This document shows, piece by piece, positions 32,592 to 40,658 of a stretch of 64,000 nt of DNA. Where the stretch lies: assembly GCF_004115155.1 (NCBI RefSeq), contig NZ_RDSM01000002.1, positions 868,001-932,000 of the forward strand, written 5' to 3'. The notes beneath the pieces were generated by a model. It was not told where the DNA came from, did not search any database, and saw only the letters and a list, made by a program, of their open reading frames with translations. Position numbers and translations under genes: made by a program. Within the stretch, counting starts at the first letter, position 1. Every line of letters starts with the position of its first letter. This stretch comes from Granulicella sibirica (GTDB taxonomy: Bacteria > Acidobacteriota > Terriglobia > Terriglobales > Acidobacteriaceae).

Positions 32592-32773
32592 TTCAACCCC
32601 GCTTGCTTCTTCATCCGTCGGAGTGTTCCTAAAGGAATGTCGACGTTTGGATGTCCAGAGACGGTGACCTTACCGGGCTGTGTGGCGTGTACCCAATGCT
32701 GATGACTACCTTCTTGAGATTTTATAGTCCAGTGATCATCTTTCAATAATCGGGTGAACTCTCTGTATTTCAC
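32588..32773 (-). CDS. hicA: HicA-family toxin, embedded in nuo operon
   Basis: 61 residues, the same length as the atp-operon HicA but with clearly different sequence: MKYREFTRLLKDDHWTIKSQ, then EGSHQHWVHATQPGKVTV, then DIPLGTLRRMKKQAGLK. The catalytic-type His in GSHQHW is kept, as is the basic C-terminal helix. It overlaps the upstream 113-residue orphan by 4 nt and the downstream hicB by 4 nt. It would be made from the nuo transcript unless a promoter lies in the AT-richer orphan gene. Confidence 0.82.
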   Translation of the reverse strand: MKYREFTRLLKDDHWTIKSQEGSHQHWVHATQPGKVTVSGHPNVDIPLGTLRRMKKQAGLK

Positions 32774-33111
32774 CGCTTATGCTGCTTCAGTCTTACGGAG
32801 TCTTCGAATAGCTTTTTAAACGAGTCCAAGTGAGCATCGACGTCGGCGGGCTTGAGTTCGGCAAATTTGTACCTGAACTTATCTCTTGGCTTGTCGCTGG
32901 GAACTTTCGAAAAAGTGATGCCGACAGATCTCAAGTGATCCAGAAGCCTCTCGTCATCAGTTGAGAAGCTAGTTCCGTCTGAGTACACTCCTGCTATATT
33001 GAGCCGCCCTGCTTTGAATGGCAGGTAGTCCTTCGCCTCACCCGGGCTCACCGCAACCGGTGCGACGGACTTCAATTTCAAATAAATCGCCTGCATCCCC
33101 GGAGTGATCAT
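32770..33111 (-). CDS. orphan 113-residue protein coupled to hicAB in nuo operon
   Basis: Not recognised. It begins MITPGMQAIYLKLKSVAPVA, then has GEAKDYLPFKAGRLNIAGVY, an acidic DDERLLDHLRSVGI helix and a basic C-terminus (RLKQHKR). It is soluble, with no signal or membrane helix. Its ATG shares the A of the nuoF TGA stop (TGATG) and its end overlaps hicA by 4 nt, so nuoF-orphan-hicA-hicB form a coupled chain. Base composition from about 32600 to 33060 looks clearly lower in GC than the nuo genes, pointing to an acquired block. It may be a third component of the toxin-antitoxin module. Confidence 0.65.
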   Translation of the reverse strand: MITPGMQAIYLKLKSVAPVAVSPGEAKDYLPFKAGRLNIAGVYSDGTSFSTDDERLLDHLRSVGITFSKVPSDKPRDKFRYKFAELKPADVDAHLDSFKKLFEDSVRLKQHKR

Positions 33112-34436
33112 CAGTGTGCGGCTCCGACCAGTTCGCCGAGGGGCTTGATGGCGATGAGCGGGTGTTCGACGCGTTTGCCTTCGATGTACTCCTCGAACTC
33201 CTTGCGGAACTTCTTGACGAAGGCGATGGTGGGCATGGCGGCGGCGTCGCCCAACGGGCAAAAGGTGCGGCCAAGCATGTTTTCGGCGAGGTACTGAACG
33301 TTGTCGACGTCCTTCTTGTTGCCTCCACCGGCGTGGACGCGGGTGAGGGTCTTCTTGATCCAGTCCGTGCCTTCGCGGCAGGGGATGCACCATCCGCAGG
33401 ACTCGTGCTGGTAGAAGTTGATGGTGCGCAGGGCAAACTCGACGATGGAGACGGACTCGTCAAGGACGACGATGCCACCTGAGCCGAGCATGGTGCCGGC
33501 CTTGCCCATCTGGTCGAAGTCGAGGCCTACGTCGATCTCTTCGGGCAGCAGGACCGGGCAGGAGGAGCCGCCGGGGACGACTGCCTTGAGCTTCTTGCCG
33601 TTCTTGATGCCGCCGGCTACGTCGTAGATCGCTTTCTTGAGGTTGTACCCCATCGGGAGTTCGTAGACGCCCGGGCGCTCGACGTGACCGCTGATGCCAA
33701 AGAGGCGTGTGCCGCCATTGCGCTCGGAGCCGAGCTTGGCATAAGCTTCGCCGCCCATAAGGAGGATCGGTGGGGCTGACGCGATGGTCTCGGCGTTGTT
33801 GATCACCGTGGGGCCGCCGTAGAGGCCGACGACAGCGGGGAAGGGAGGCTTGATGCGAGGGACGCCGCGCTTGCCTTCGAGCGACTCCATCAGGGCGGAC
33901 TCTTCGCCGACCTCATAGGCGCCTGCGCCGGTCTGGGTGATGACGTCGAAGTCGATGCCGGAGCCGAAGATGTTCTTGCCGAGATATCCCTTCGCGTACG
34001 CGTCGGCGACGGCCTTCTCCATGATCTTGAGGAGGTAGCGGTACTCGCCGCGGAGGTAGATGAAGCCCATCTTCGCGCCGATGGCGAGGCCGGCGATCAT
34101 GGTGCCTTCGATGACGGAGTGCGGATCGTGCAGGAAGATGACGTGATCCTTGCAGGTTCCGGGCTCGGATTCGTCGCCGTTGACGAGGACGTACTTGGCC
34201 TTGTCATTCTTGGGGACGAACGACCACTTGAGGCCGGTGGGGAAGCCGGCCCCGCCGCGACCGCGGAGGCCGGAGGCTTTCATCGTGTCGATGATCCACT
34301 GGGGGCCGTTGGCTATGCCGAGCTGGACGGCCTTGTAGCCGTCGAGTTCGATGTACTTGTCGATGTCAGTGGCGCCCTGACCGAAGCGTTTGGAGAGGAC
34401 TCTGACTTCGTCGGGATGCGAGACGAGGGCTGGCAT
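33111..34436 (-). CDS. nuoF: NADH-quinone oxidoreductase subunit F
   Basis: NADH-oxidising flavoprotein, 441 residues. The FMN/NADH glycine-rich loop GLRGRGGAGFPTG is at ~57-68. The [4Fe-4S] ligands are Cys347, Cys350 and Cys353 (SCGWCIPC) plus Cys393 (TFCPLGD). ATG at 34436 (MPALVSHPDEV) overlaps the nuoE stop by one base (TAATG). Its own TGA overlaps the orphan start. Length and motifs are ordinary. Confidence 0.97.
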   Translation of the reverse strand: MPALVSHPDEVRVLSKRFGQGATDIDKYIELDGYKAVQLGIANGPQWIIDTMKASGLRGRGGAGFPTGLKWSFVPKNDKAKYVLVNGDESEPGTCKDHVIFLHDPHSVIEGTMIAGLAIGAKMGFIYLRGEYRYLLKIMEKAVADAYAKGYLGKNIFGSGIDFDVITQTGAGAYEVGEESALMESLEGKRGVPRIKPPFPAVVGLYGGPTVINNAETIASAPPILLMGGEAYAKLGSERNGGTRLFGISGHVERPGVYELPMGYNLKKAIYDVAGGIKNGKKLKAVVPGGSSCPVLLPEEIDVGLDFDQMGKAGTMLGSGGIVVLDESVSIVEFALRTINFYQHESCGWCIPCREGTDWIKKTLTRVHAGGGNKKDVDNVQYLAENMLGRTFCPLGDAAAMPTIAFVKKFRKEFEEYIEGKRVEHPLIAIKPLGELVGAAH

Positions 34437-34945
34437 TACTTCACGTCCTTTCCCTGGCCGGAACGGTACATCTCGAAGACGGTGTCCATCTTGGCGGGTG
34501 TTAGGTCGTCGTGGAAGTCGTAGTTGACCTGGACGGCGGGAGCCCAGCAGCAGGCTCCGATGCATTCGACTTCTTCGAGCGAGAACATGCCGTCGGCGGT
34601 GACTTCCTTGTGACCGATGCCGAGGTGCTTCTTACAGTGGTCGAGAAGCTCGTAGCCACCGCGCAGCATGCAGGAGATGTTGGTGCAGACCTGCACGTTG
34701 TACTTGCCGGCAGGCTTGGTGCGGAGCATGGAGTAGTAGCTGAGGACGTTGCGGACGTCGAGCTCGAAGATGCCGATGCGCTGGGCGATCTCGGTGACGA
34801 CGGCGTCGGAGATGTAGCCGACCTCATCCTGCGCGTAGAGCAGCATGGGGACGAGCGCGGAGCGGCGCAGGGGATAGATGGTGACGAGGTGGTCGAAGCG
34901 GGCGGCCGTCTCCGGCGTGAATATTGTGTTGGCGACTTCACTCAC
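34436..34945 (-). CDS. nuoE: NADH-quinone oxidoreductase subunit E
   Basis: Thioredoxin-like [2Fe-2S] subunit, 169 residues. Cluster ligands are Cys87 and Cys92 (VCTNISC) and Cys128 and Cys132 (CIGACC). The N-terminal three-helix bundle is present. The start is GTG at 34945; it overlaps the end of the upstream orphan frame (stop at 34938-34940) by 8 nt. Coupling to that frame is therefore likely. Confidence 0.95.
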   Translation of the reverse strand: MSEVANTIFTPETAARFDHLVTIYPLRRSALVPMLLYAQDEVGYISDAVVTEIAQRIGIFELDVRNVLSYYSMLRTKPAGKYNVQVCTNISCMLRGGYELLDHCKKHLGIGHKEVTADGMFSLEEVECIGACCWAPAVQVNYDFHDDLTPAKMDTVFEMYRSGQGKDVK

Positions 34946-35249
34946 TGTGCATCATCTCCCGTGCCAGCCGCTCGGCGGCGATGTCCATCTCTTCTTCATG
35001 CTTGTCCTGCCCCGCCGCGGTGATGACTGTTCCGTGTTCGGTGAGGGCGAAGGCTTGTTTGCGTCCGTCGTCGTATTGCATGGTGCTGTGGTGAAACAAG
35101 AGCCAGTGGCTGCCGACGCGGAGGGTGATCTCTTCCGGGCCGACTTCGACTACAGCGTGGTGCGTGGTGTTGAGACCGTGGGCGGCTGCGTAGGAGCGAA
35201 GCAGGGAGGCCCATGAGGTCCAGAGTTCGGTGTGTAATCTGCTATCCAG
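34938..35249 (-). CDS. orphan protein between nuoD and nuoE, apparent CTG start
   Basis: The minus strand holds a protein-like open frame between nuoD and nuoE: ...WTSWASLLRSYAAAHGLNTT, HHAVVEVGPEEITLRVGSHW, LLFHHSTMQYDDGRKQAFAL, ending EMDIAAERLAREMMHSE. No ATG, GTG or TTG lies before the conserved-looking start. The best candidate is CTG at 35249, with GAGGT (35254-35258) 4 nt upstream, giving 103 residues. The first in-frame ATG is deep inside (MQYDDGR). It is acidic and soluble, with no known family. It may use CTG or have lost its start. The frame overlaps nuoE by 8 nt. Confidence 0.5.
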   Translation of the reverse strand: MDSRLHTELWTSWASLLRSYAAAHGLNTTHHAVVEVGPEEITLRVGSHWLLFHHSTMQYDDGRKQAFALTEHGTVITAAGQDKHEEEMDIAAERLAREMMHSE

Positions 35250-35364
35250 CGCTACCTCAGGGCGGAAGCCCCACTCTCTTGCCTGGGTTGTGGCACGGCC
35301 AAAGCCATGCCCTTAAGCAAAACGTAAACGAGAAACCAAACGAAATCTTTGCCGGCCGATCCCT

Positions 35365-36621
35365 TTATCTGTCAATTTCGCCGAGAACAATGTCGATCGA
35401 CCCGATGACGGCAACGACGTCGGCAAGCAGGCGGCCCTTGCACATCGTTTCAAGAGCCTGAAGCGTTGCATAAGACGGGTTGCGCATGTGAACACGATAC
35501 GGTTTGGCGGTGCCGTCCGAGACGACGTAGTAGCCCATCTCGCCGCGTGGGGATTCGACGGCCTGGTAGACCTCTCCGGCTGGAACAGCAAAGCCTTCCG
35601 TCACAATCTTGAAGTGATGGATGAGGGATTCCATCTGGGTCTTCATCTGCTCGCGGTCGGGCAGGATGATCTTTGGGGCGTCGGCGACGATGCGTCCTGT
35701 GGGCATGCCGTCGAGCGCCTGCTGGATGATCTTGAGCGACTCGCGCATCTCCTGGATGCGAACGACGTAGCGGGCCCAGACGTCGCCCACCTTCGAGACC
35801 GGCACGTCGAACTTGAATTTTTCGTAGCCCGAGTAGGGCATGTCGCGACGAAGATCCCAGTCCACTCCCGAGGCGCGGAGCGGGGGACCGGTGACGCCGA
35901 GGGCGATTGCGTCTTCAGGGGAGAGATAGCCGACGCCCTGGAGGCGCCCGGTCCAGATCGGGTTGCCGGTGAGCAGGTTCTCGTACTGGTCGATGCGGTC
36001 CGGCATGATCTTGAGGAAGTCGCGGACCTGATCGTAAAAGTTGAGGGGCGGTTCGAGAGACAGGCCACCGATGCGGAAGTAGCTGGTCATCATGCGCTGG
36101 CCCGAGATGTTCTCGTAGATGCGCATGATGTCTTCGCGCTCGCGCCAACAGTACAGAAAGACGGTGAGCGCGCCGATATCCATGGCGTGCGTGCCGAGCC
36201 AGACGAGGTGCGACTGGATGCGGGTGAGCTCGTTGAGCATCACGCGCAGGTACTGAGCACGCTCTGGGATTTCGAGGGCGAGGAGCTTTTCAACCGCGAG
36301 GCAGTAGGCGAGGTTATTCGTCATCGGACAGAGATAGTCGATGCGATCAGTGAGCGGAACAACCTGCTGGTAGAACTTGGCCTCGCAGGTCTTTTCGATC
36401 CCTGTATGCAGATAGCCGATGTCGGGAGCCAGGCTGACGACAGACTCGCCATCGATCTCGAGCACGAGGCGCAGAACGCCGTGCGTCGAGGGGTGCTGCG
36501 GGCCCATGTTGATGACCATGTTCTGGCTGGCGGGTCCGGGGCGGCCCTGGTGGCGTTTGGCGTCTGCGACGACGTCTTCTACGCCCGGGTCGATCATGTC
36601 GGGAGCGGCAAGAGGTGCCAT
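35365..36621 (-). CDS. nuoD: NADH-quinone oxidoreductase subunit D
   Basis: 49-kDa-type subunit forming the quinone site, 418 residues. Family runs are NMGPQHPSTHGVLRLVLEID (quinone-site His), GYLHTGIEKTCE, and HLVWLGTHAMDIGALTVF. The C-terminus ends DIVLGEIDR, as usual. The N-terminal ~33 residues are a variable leader. Its ATG shares a base with the nuoC stop. 35250-35364 between it and the orphan frame shows no further gene. Confidence 0.97.
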   Translation of the reverse strand: MAPLAAPDMIDPGVEDVVADAKRHQGRPGPASQNMVINMGPQHPSTHGVLRLVLEIDGESVVSLAPDIGYLHTGIEKTCEAKFYQQVVPLTDRIDYLCPMTNNLAYCLAVEKLLALEIPERAQYLRVMLNELTRIQSHLVWLGTHAMDIGALTVFLYCWREREDIMRIYENISGQRMMTSYFRIGGLSLEPPLNFYDQVRDFLKIMPDRIDQYENLLTGNPIWTGRLQGVGYLSPEDAIALGVTGPPLRASGVDWDLRRDMPYSGYEKFKFDVPVSKVGDVWARYVVRIQEMRESLKIIQQALDGMPTGRIVADAPKIILPDREQMKTQMESLIHHFKIVTEGFAVPAGEVYQAVESPRGEMGYYVVSDGTAKPYRVHMRNPSYATLQALETMCKGRLLADVVAVIGSIDIVLGEIDR

Positions 36622-37118
36622 TAGCGGTAGCCCTCCACCGGATAGTCCTTGCGCAGGGGATGTCCCTGCCAGTCATCCGGCATCATGATGCGCTTGAGGT
36701 TCGGGTGTCCGTTGAAGTGGATGCCGAAGAGGTCGAACACTTCGCGTTCGTAGAAGTTGGAGGAGGGCCAGACATCCGTGATGGAGTCGAGGCTGGGCGA
36801 GTCGCCGTTGAGCCGTACCGCGAGCCGGATGCGCTGCTTCAGCGAGTGCGACACGATGTGGTAGCTGACCTGGAAGCGCGGTTCGGAGGGGTACCAGTCG
36901 ACAGCGGTGCAATCTTCGAAGAAGTTATAGCCAGCGGCCTGGACAGCTTTGGCGGCGGCCACGATGTTCTCGCGGGCAACCGTGACGGTGAACTCATTGC
37001 GTTCGAACTTGGCGTCGGTCGCGATGGACTTAAGGGCGACGACGGCGGCGTTTTCGGGGAAGGCGGCGAAGACGGCCTCGGTTCCTAGAGCCCTGTTGGG
37101 ATCGGGTGCGGCTTCCAT
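36621..37118 (-). CDS. nuoC: NADH-quinone oxidoreductase subunit C
   Basis: 30-kDa-type subunit, 165 residues. The signature segment near the C-terminus is SNFYEREVFDLFGIHFNGHP, followed by LKRIMMPDDWQGHPLRKDYP. Its ATG follows the nuoA TAG directly with no gap, so nuoB, normally between A and C, is absent at this place. Confidence 0.96.
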   Translation of the reverse strand: MEAAPDPNRALGTEAVFAAFPENAAVVALKSIATDAKFERNEFTVTVARENIVAAAKAVQAAGYNFFEDCTAVDWYPSEPRFQVSYHIVSHSLKQRIRLAVRLNGDSPSLDSITDVWPSSNFYEREVFDLFGIHFNGHPNLKRIMMPDDWQGHPLRKDYPVEGYR

Positions 37119-37532
37119 CTAGAGATCCCCCTTATCGTCGGACCAGTTGAGGACACCCTTCTTCCATACGTAGAAGAGGCCGACGGCGACGAAGGCGATG
37201 TAGAGGAACATCTCCCAGAATCCGAACATCGCCTGACCCGTGATGGCGGGGAGGCGGCGAAAGATGACCGCCCATGGCAACATAAACACGGCTTCGACGT
37301 CGAACAGGATGAAGAGCATGGCGACCATGTAGAAGCGCACCGAAAAACGTCCGCGGGCGTCGCCGATGGGGTCCATTCCGCACTCATATGGTCCGAGTTT
37401 GGTCCGTGAGTTTTTGTGCTTGCCGATGAAGAACGATGCAGCGACCATGCCGACGGCCATGCCGATAGCGACGATGATCTGAAGCACGAGGGTGAGGTAA
37501 TTCCAGATGTAGGGGTAACTCGCCATGGCCAT
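37119..37532 (-). CDS. nuoA: NADH-quinone oxidoreductase subunit A
   Basis: Small membrane subunit with three helices, 137 residues. The conserved loop KLGPYECGMDPIGDARGRFS and the acidic helix FILFDVEAVFMLPWA are present. ATG at 37532 (MAMASYPY) is chosen: there is no SD, but a promoter (37538-37566) would place transcription initiation at about this ATG, so the mRNA may be leaderless. A second ATG lies two codons later. It is the first gene of the nuo operon. Confidence 0.95.
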   Translation of the reverse strand: MAMASYPYIWNYLTLVLQIIVAIGMAVGMVAASFFIGKHKNSRTKLGPYECGMDPIGDARGRFSVRFYMVAMLFILFDVEAVFMLPWAVIFRRLPAITGQAMFGFWEMFLYIAFVAVGLFYVWKKGVLNWSDDKGDL

Positions 37533-37537
37533 CTTCG

Positions 37538-37566
37538 ACTCTAGGACTGTGGTTGGCAAGTGTCAA
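37538..37566 (-). promoter_or_regulatory. candidate nuo promoter giving a leaderless nuoA mRNA
   Basis: A perfect TTGACA (37561-37566), 17 nt, then TAGAGT (37538-37543; 4/6). Only five bases separate the -10 box from the nuoA ATG, so +1 would fall on or next to the A of ATG. Confidence 0.55.
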
Positions 37567-37622
37567 GCAGCCAATGGATTGTGGGTGTTGCGGAGTGCCG
37601 GAACATTGACCGAGCGTTCATC

Positions 37623-38504
37623 CTATCGAAGCAGAGAGATGTAAGCGCTGATGATGTTCGTCCCGAAGAGGGACGCGGCCAGGCCTCCCGCGGCAAGGAA
37701 GGAGCCGAACGGCAGGCGCGTGGCGGAGGTTGCACGGCCTCGGAACAGGAGGAATGCGGCGAAGAAGGAAGCCGTCAGTACCCCCAGAAACAGGGCAAGA
37801 ATGGCCGGCCAGAAGCCCAGGAACGCCGCGATCATGGCCAGGAGCTTGACGTCGCCCAGCCCCATGCCCTCGCGTCCGCGCAGGGCCTTGTAGGCTCCGC
37901 GAACGAGAAGCAGGAGACCGGCGGCCGCGAGGGTTGCGACGATGCGTCCGCCGATAAGGGCTTCCGGACCAGTAAGGAAGACATTCCCCTTTTCCACCGA
38001 CATCGCGGCGGTAATCGGAGCCTTGTGTCGCAGAAGGACCTGGTCCTCCGTTGGGCCAAGAAAGATAGCCTGGGAGCAGACGAGGAAGAGCGCGATGGCG
38101 ATGCCGGTGAGCGTGAAGGCGTCCGGCAGGAGATGCGTCTGCCAGTCCATCACGATAAGCCCGATCAGCAGGAAGCCAACGACGGCGAAGGAGATATCCG
38201 CGATCAGGACCTCCATGGTCTCCGCCCGGCCGATATACGAAGCGGCAATCGCGAACCAGACGCCCACGGCGAGTTCCACCACGGGATAGACAGGCGAGAT
38301 GGCGGCATGGCAGGTGCGGCAGCGTGCGCGCAGGAGCATCCAGCTCAGGATGGGAATGTTGTCGTACCAGCGGATCGGGGTGTGGCAGTGCGGACAGTGC
38401 GAACGCGGGCTGATGACGCTCTCGCCTCGCGGCAATCGGGCGATGCAGACGTTCAGGAAGCTGCCGAATAGCAGGCCTGCGATGAAGCCGATGGCCTTCA
38501 ACAT
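37623..38504 (-). CDS. type IV prepilin peptidase / methyltransferase
   Basis: Bifunctional inner-membrane enzyme that cleaves and N-methylates prepilins or pseudopilins. 293 residues. The N-terminal methyltransferase-type zinc site has Cys37, Cys40, Cys62 and Cys65 (CPHC...CRTC). Aspartyl protease residues are Asp120 in VMDWQTHLLPD and Asp218 in GMGLGDVKLL. About seven membrane helices. The ATG at 38504 (MLKAIGFIAG) has no obvious SD. A ~30-residue hydrophilic insert (160-180) lies between the two catalytic Asp. Gene symbol pilD or gspO cannot be decided, as no pilus genes are nearby. It is upstream of nuoA on the same strand. Confidence 0.9.
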   Translation of the reverse strand: MLKAIGFIAGLLFGSFLNVCIARLPRGESVISPRSHCPHCHTPIRWYDNIPILSWMLLRARCRTCHAAISPVYPVVELAVGVWFAIAASYIGRAETMEVLIADISFAVVGFLLIGLIVMDWQTHLLPDAFTLTGIAIALFLVCSQAIFLGPTEDQVLLRHKAPITAAMSVEKGNVFLTGPEALIGGRIVATLAAAGLLLLVRGAYKALRGREGMGLGDVKLLAMIAAFLGFWPAILALFLGVLTASFFAAFLLFRGRATSATRLPFGSFLAAGGLAASLFGTNIISAYISLLR

Positions 38505-38641
38505 GTGCAAAGGGGACACAAAGCAAGTATAGGCGGGTGGATGCGTGCGAAGCGCCGGTGCGAGGATCGCTTCTGCCGATATCGAGCCTGTATGCTTCTC
38601 TCTGTCGTTCGAGCCGTCTGACCCATCGGAGAGCCGCATCC

Positions 38642-40657
38642 ATGCTGAACCGTTCTTTCCTGTTGCCTTCAGTCCCAGGTACTGTCGCATTCCTCCTCGT
38701 TGTTTCGGCGTCACCGTTCGCACGGTCGCAAGCGTCTCCGCTCGAACTGAAGTCGCCAGACGGTCAGTTGACTATGCGCTTCGATGTACGGCCGCTGAAG
38801 GACTCGACGAGCCAGGACGGGAGCCTCGTCTACTCGGTTCGCTTCCACGGCAAGCCGGTGCTTGACGATTCGGCGCTTGGGCTCGAACTGGACGGTGGAG
38901 CGGCGCTTGGGAGTATGGTGCATGTCGACCACAGCACTTCGGGGCACGGTGTCGATGACTACAAGCTCGCCTATCAAAAGGTGAGTTCCGTTCACGATGA
39001 GTACAACAGCCTCACGCTCGAAACGGCCGAGGCAGGTGGCTCGCATCGTAAGCTGAACATCGAGGCCCGGGCTTACAACGGTGGAGTCGCCTTTCGTTAC
39101 GTGCTTCCCGAGCAGAACCACCAGGAGTACTTCCGGCTGAAGGCGGAGGACACCGAGTTCCGCTTCAGCAACGATGCGACGAACTGGCTGCTCGCGCTGC
39201 CGAACTACAAGAGCAGTTATGAGAGCGAGTATGTGCAATTGCCGACCTCCGCGCTTGGCAACCAGGGTGGCGTGGCGAGCAGCTTCCTCATCGGCATGCC
39301 AGTGCTGGCGCATGAGCCGGGGCTTGGGTGGCTTGCGTTGATGGAGGCCGATCTCGAGGGCAATAGCTCGATGTACGTTACGAATCCGTCGGGAAGCTGG
39401 GCGGGGCATTATCTCTCGGCGAAGCTTTCGCCGCGCTTCGATCATCCGGAGTATGCCGTCGAGGGCGGGCTTCCGCATCACTCGGCCTGGCGCGTCGTTC
39501 TTATCGCAGAGGAGCCTGGGCGGTTGATCGAATCGACGATTCAATATGACCTTAACCCTGCGAGCCGTGTTGCTGATACGAGCTGGATCGAGGCGGGGAA
39601 GGCGTCGTGGAACTGGTGGGTCGATGACGTCGATGCGAATAACAAGCCGGCGTTTACGACCGAAAACATGAAGCGATACGTTGACTTCTCGGCGGCTTCA
39701 GGCTTTCGCTACATGATGCTCGACGCGGGCTGGTCGGCGATTCGCGACCTTACGAAGCTCAGCGGGAAGGTCGACGTTCCGGAGCTTGTGCGGTATGCCG
39801 CAACGAAGAACGTCAAGGTGTGGGTGTGGTGTTACGCCGAGTCGGTGATGAGGCAGAGGACAGAGGCTTTTACTCAGTTTGAAAAGTGGGGCGTGGCGGG
39901 AGTGAAGATCGACTTCATCAACCGCGACGACCAGGATGGCATTGCGTTCTTCTACGACACTGCAAAGGAAGCGGCGGAGCATCACCTGATGGTGGACTAT
40001 CATGGCGGGCACACGCCATGGGGACTTGAACGGACTTATCCCAACGTGATGAGTTACGAGGCTGTGCTAGGTGCGGAGCAGAATAAGGTTGGGCGGCGGG
40101 ATAGCCCGGGAAACCGCGCAACGCTTGCCTGGACCCGCACGCTCGCAGGACCGATGGACTACACCCCCGGCGGTTTCAACAACGCCACGGAAGACGGCTT
40201 TGTCGCGCAGAATACCTCGCCCATGGTGATGGGAACGCGCGCGCAGCAGTTGGCACTCTATGTTGTCTATCAGAGCCCGTTTCAGATGGTTTCGGATAGT
40301 CCGCAGATGTATGAGGGGCGGCCGGAGTTTAAGTTCCTCAAGGACGTTCCATCGGCCTGGGATACAACGAAGGTGATCGGTGGGACGCCCGGAGAGTTCT
40401 CGACGATTGTGCGCAAGCATGGGGGCGAGTGGTATCTCGGCAGCATCACCAACTGGACGCCGCGCACGATGCAGGTTCCGCTGAGCTTTCTTGAGAGTGG
40501 GAGTTACACGGCAGAGATCTACGAGGATGCGAAGGATGCGGATCGCGAGCCGAAGCATGTGTCAGTCCGCAAGCAGACGGTGCACGCCGGCGAGACGCTG
40601 ACGCTGCATCTCGCGCCGGGCGGAGGGTGTGCGATACGCTTCGCCCGGGCGAAGTGA
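38642..40657 (+). CDS. glycoside hydrolase family 97, secreted
   Basis: 671 residues: signal peptide to about 30 (FLLVVSASPFARSQA), N-terminal beta-sandwich, TIM barrel and C-terminal beta domain as in GH97 (alpha-glucosidases and alpha-galactosidases). Recognised by DTSWIEAGKASWNWWVDD and FRYMMLDAGWS. The acid-bearing strand VAGVKIDFINRDDQDG has Asp424 and VMSYEAVLGAEQ has Glu473. An Asp in the GVKIDF position fits the retaining alpha-galactosidase-like branch rather than the inverting SusB branch (inference from family knowledge). The ATG at 38642 follows many possible upstream codons but starts the signal peptide. It is convergent with the PQQ enzyme gene, 1 bp apart. Confidence 0.9.
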   Translation: MLNRSFLLPSVPGTVAFLLVVSASPFARSQASPLELKSPDGQLTMRFDVRPLKDSTSQDGSLVYSVRFHGKPVLDDSALGLELDGGAALGSMVHVDHSTSGHGVDDYKLAYQKVSSVHDEYNSLTLETAEAGGSHRKLNIEARAYNGGVAFRYVLPEQNHQEYFRLKAEDTEFRFSNDATNWLLALPNYKSSYESEYVQLPTSALGNQGGVASSFLIGMPVLAHEPGLGWLALMEADLEGNSSMYVTNPSGSWAGHYLSAKLSPRFDHPEYAVEGGLPHHSAWRVVLIAEEPGRLIESTIQYDLNPASRVADTSWIEAGKASWNWWVDDVDANNKPAFTTENMKRYVDFSAASGFRYMMLDAGWSAIRDLTKLSGKVDVPELVRYAATKNVKVWVWCYAESVMRQRTEAFTQFEKWGVAGVKIDFINRDDQDGIAFFYDTAKEAAEHHLMVDYHGGHTPWGLERTYPNVMSYEAVLGAEQNKVGRRDSPGNRATLAWTRTLAGPMDYTPGGFNNATEDGFVAQNTSPMVMGTRAQQLALYVVYQSPFQMVSDSPQMYEGRPEFKFLKDVPSAWDTTKVIGGTPGEFSTIVRKHGGEWYLGSITNWTPRTMQVPLSFLESGSYTAEIYEDAKDADREPKHVSVRKQTVHAGETLTLHLAPGGGCAIRFARAK

Positions 40658-40658
40658 G

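Noticed and set aside
34996..35214. 72-codon minus-strand ATG frame between nuoD and nuoE
   Set aside because: Its product is Arg/His/Pro-rich, while another frame in the same DNA is protein-like and overlaps nuoE; that frame was annotated instead.
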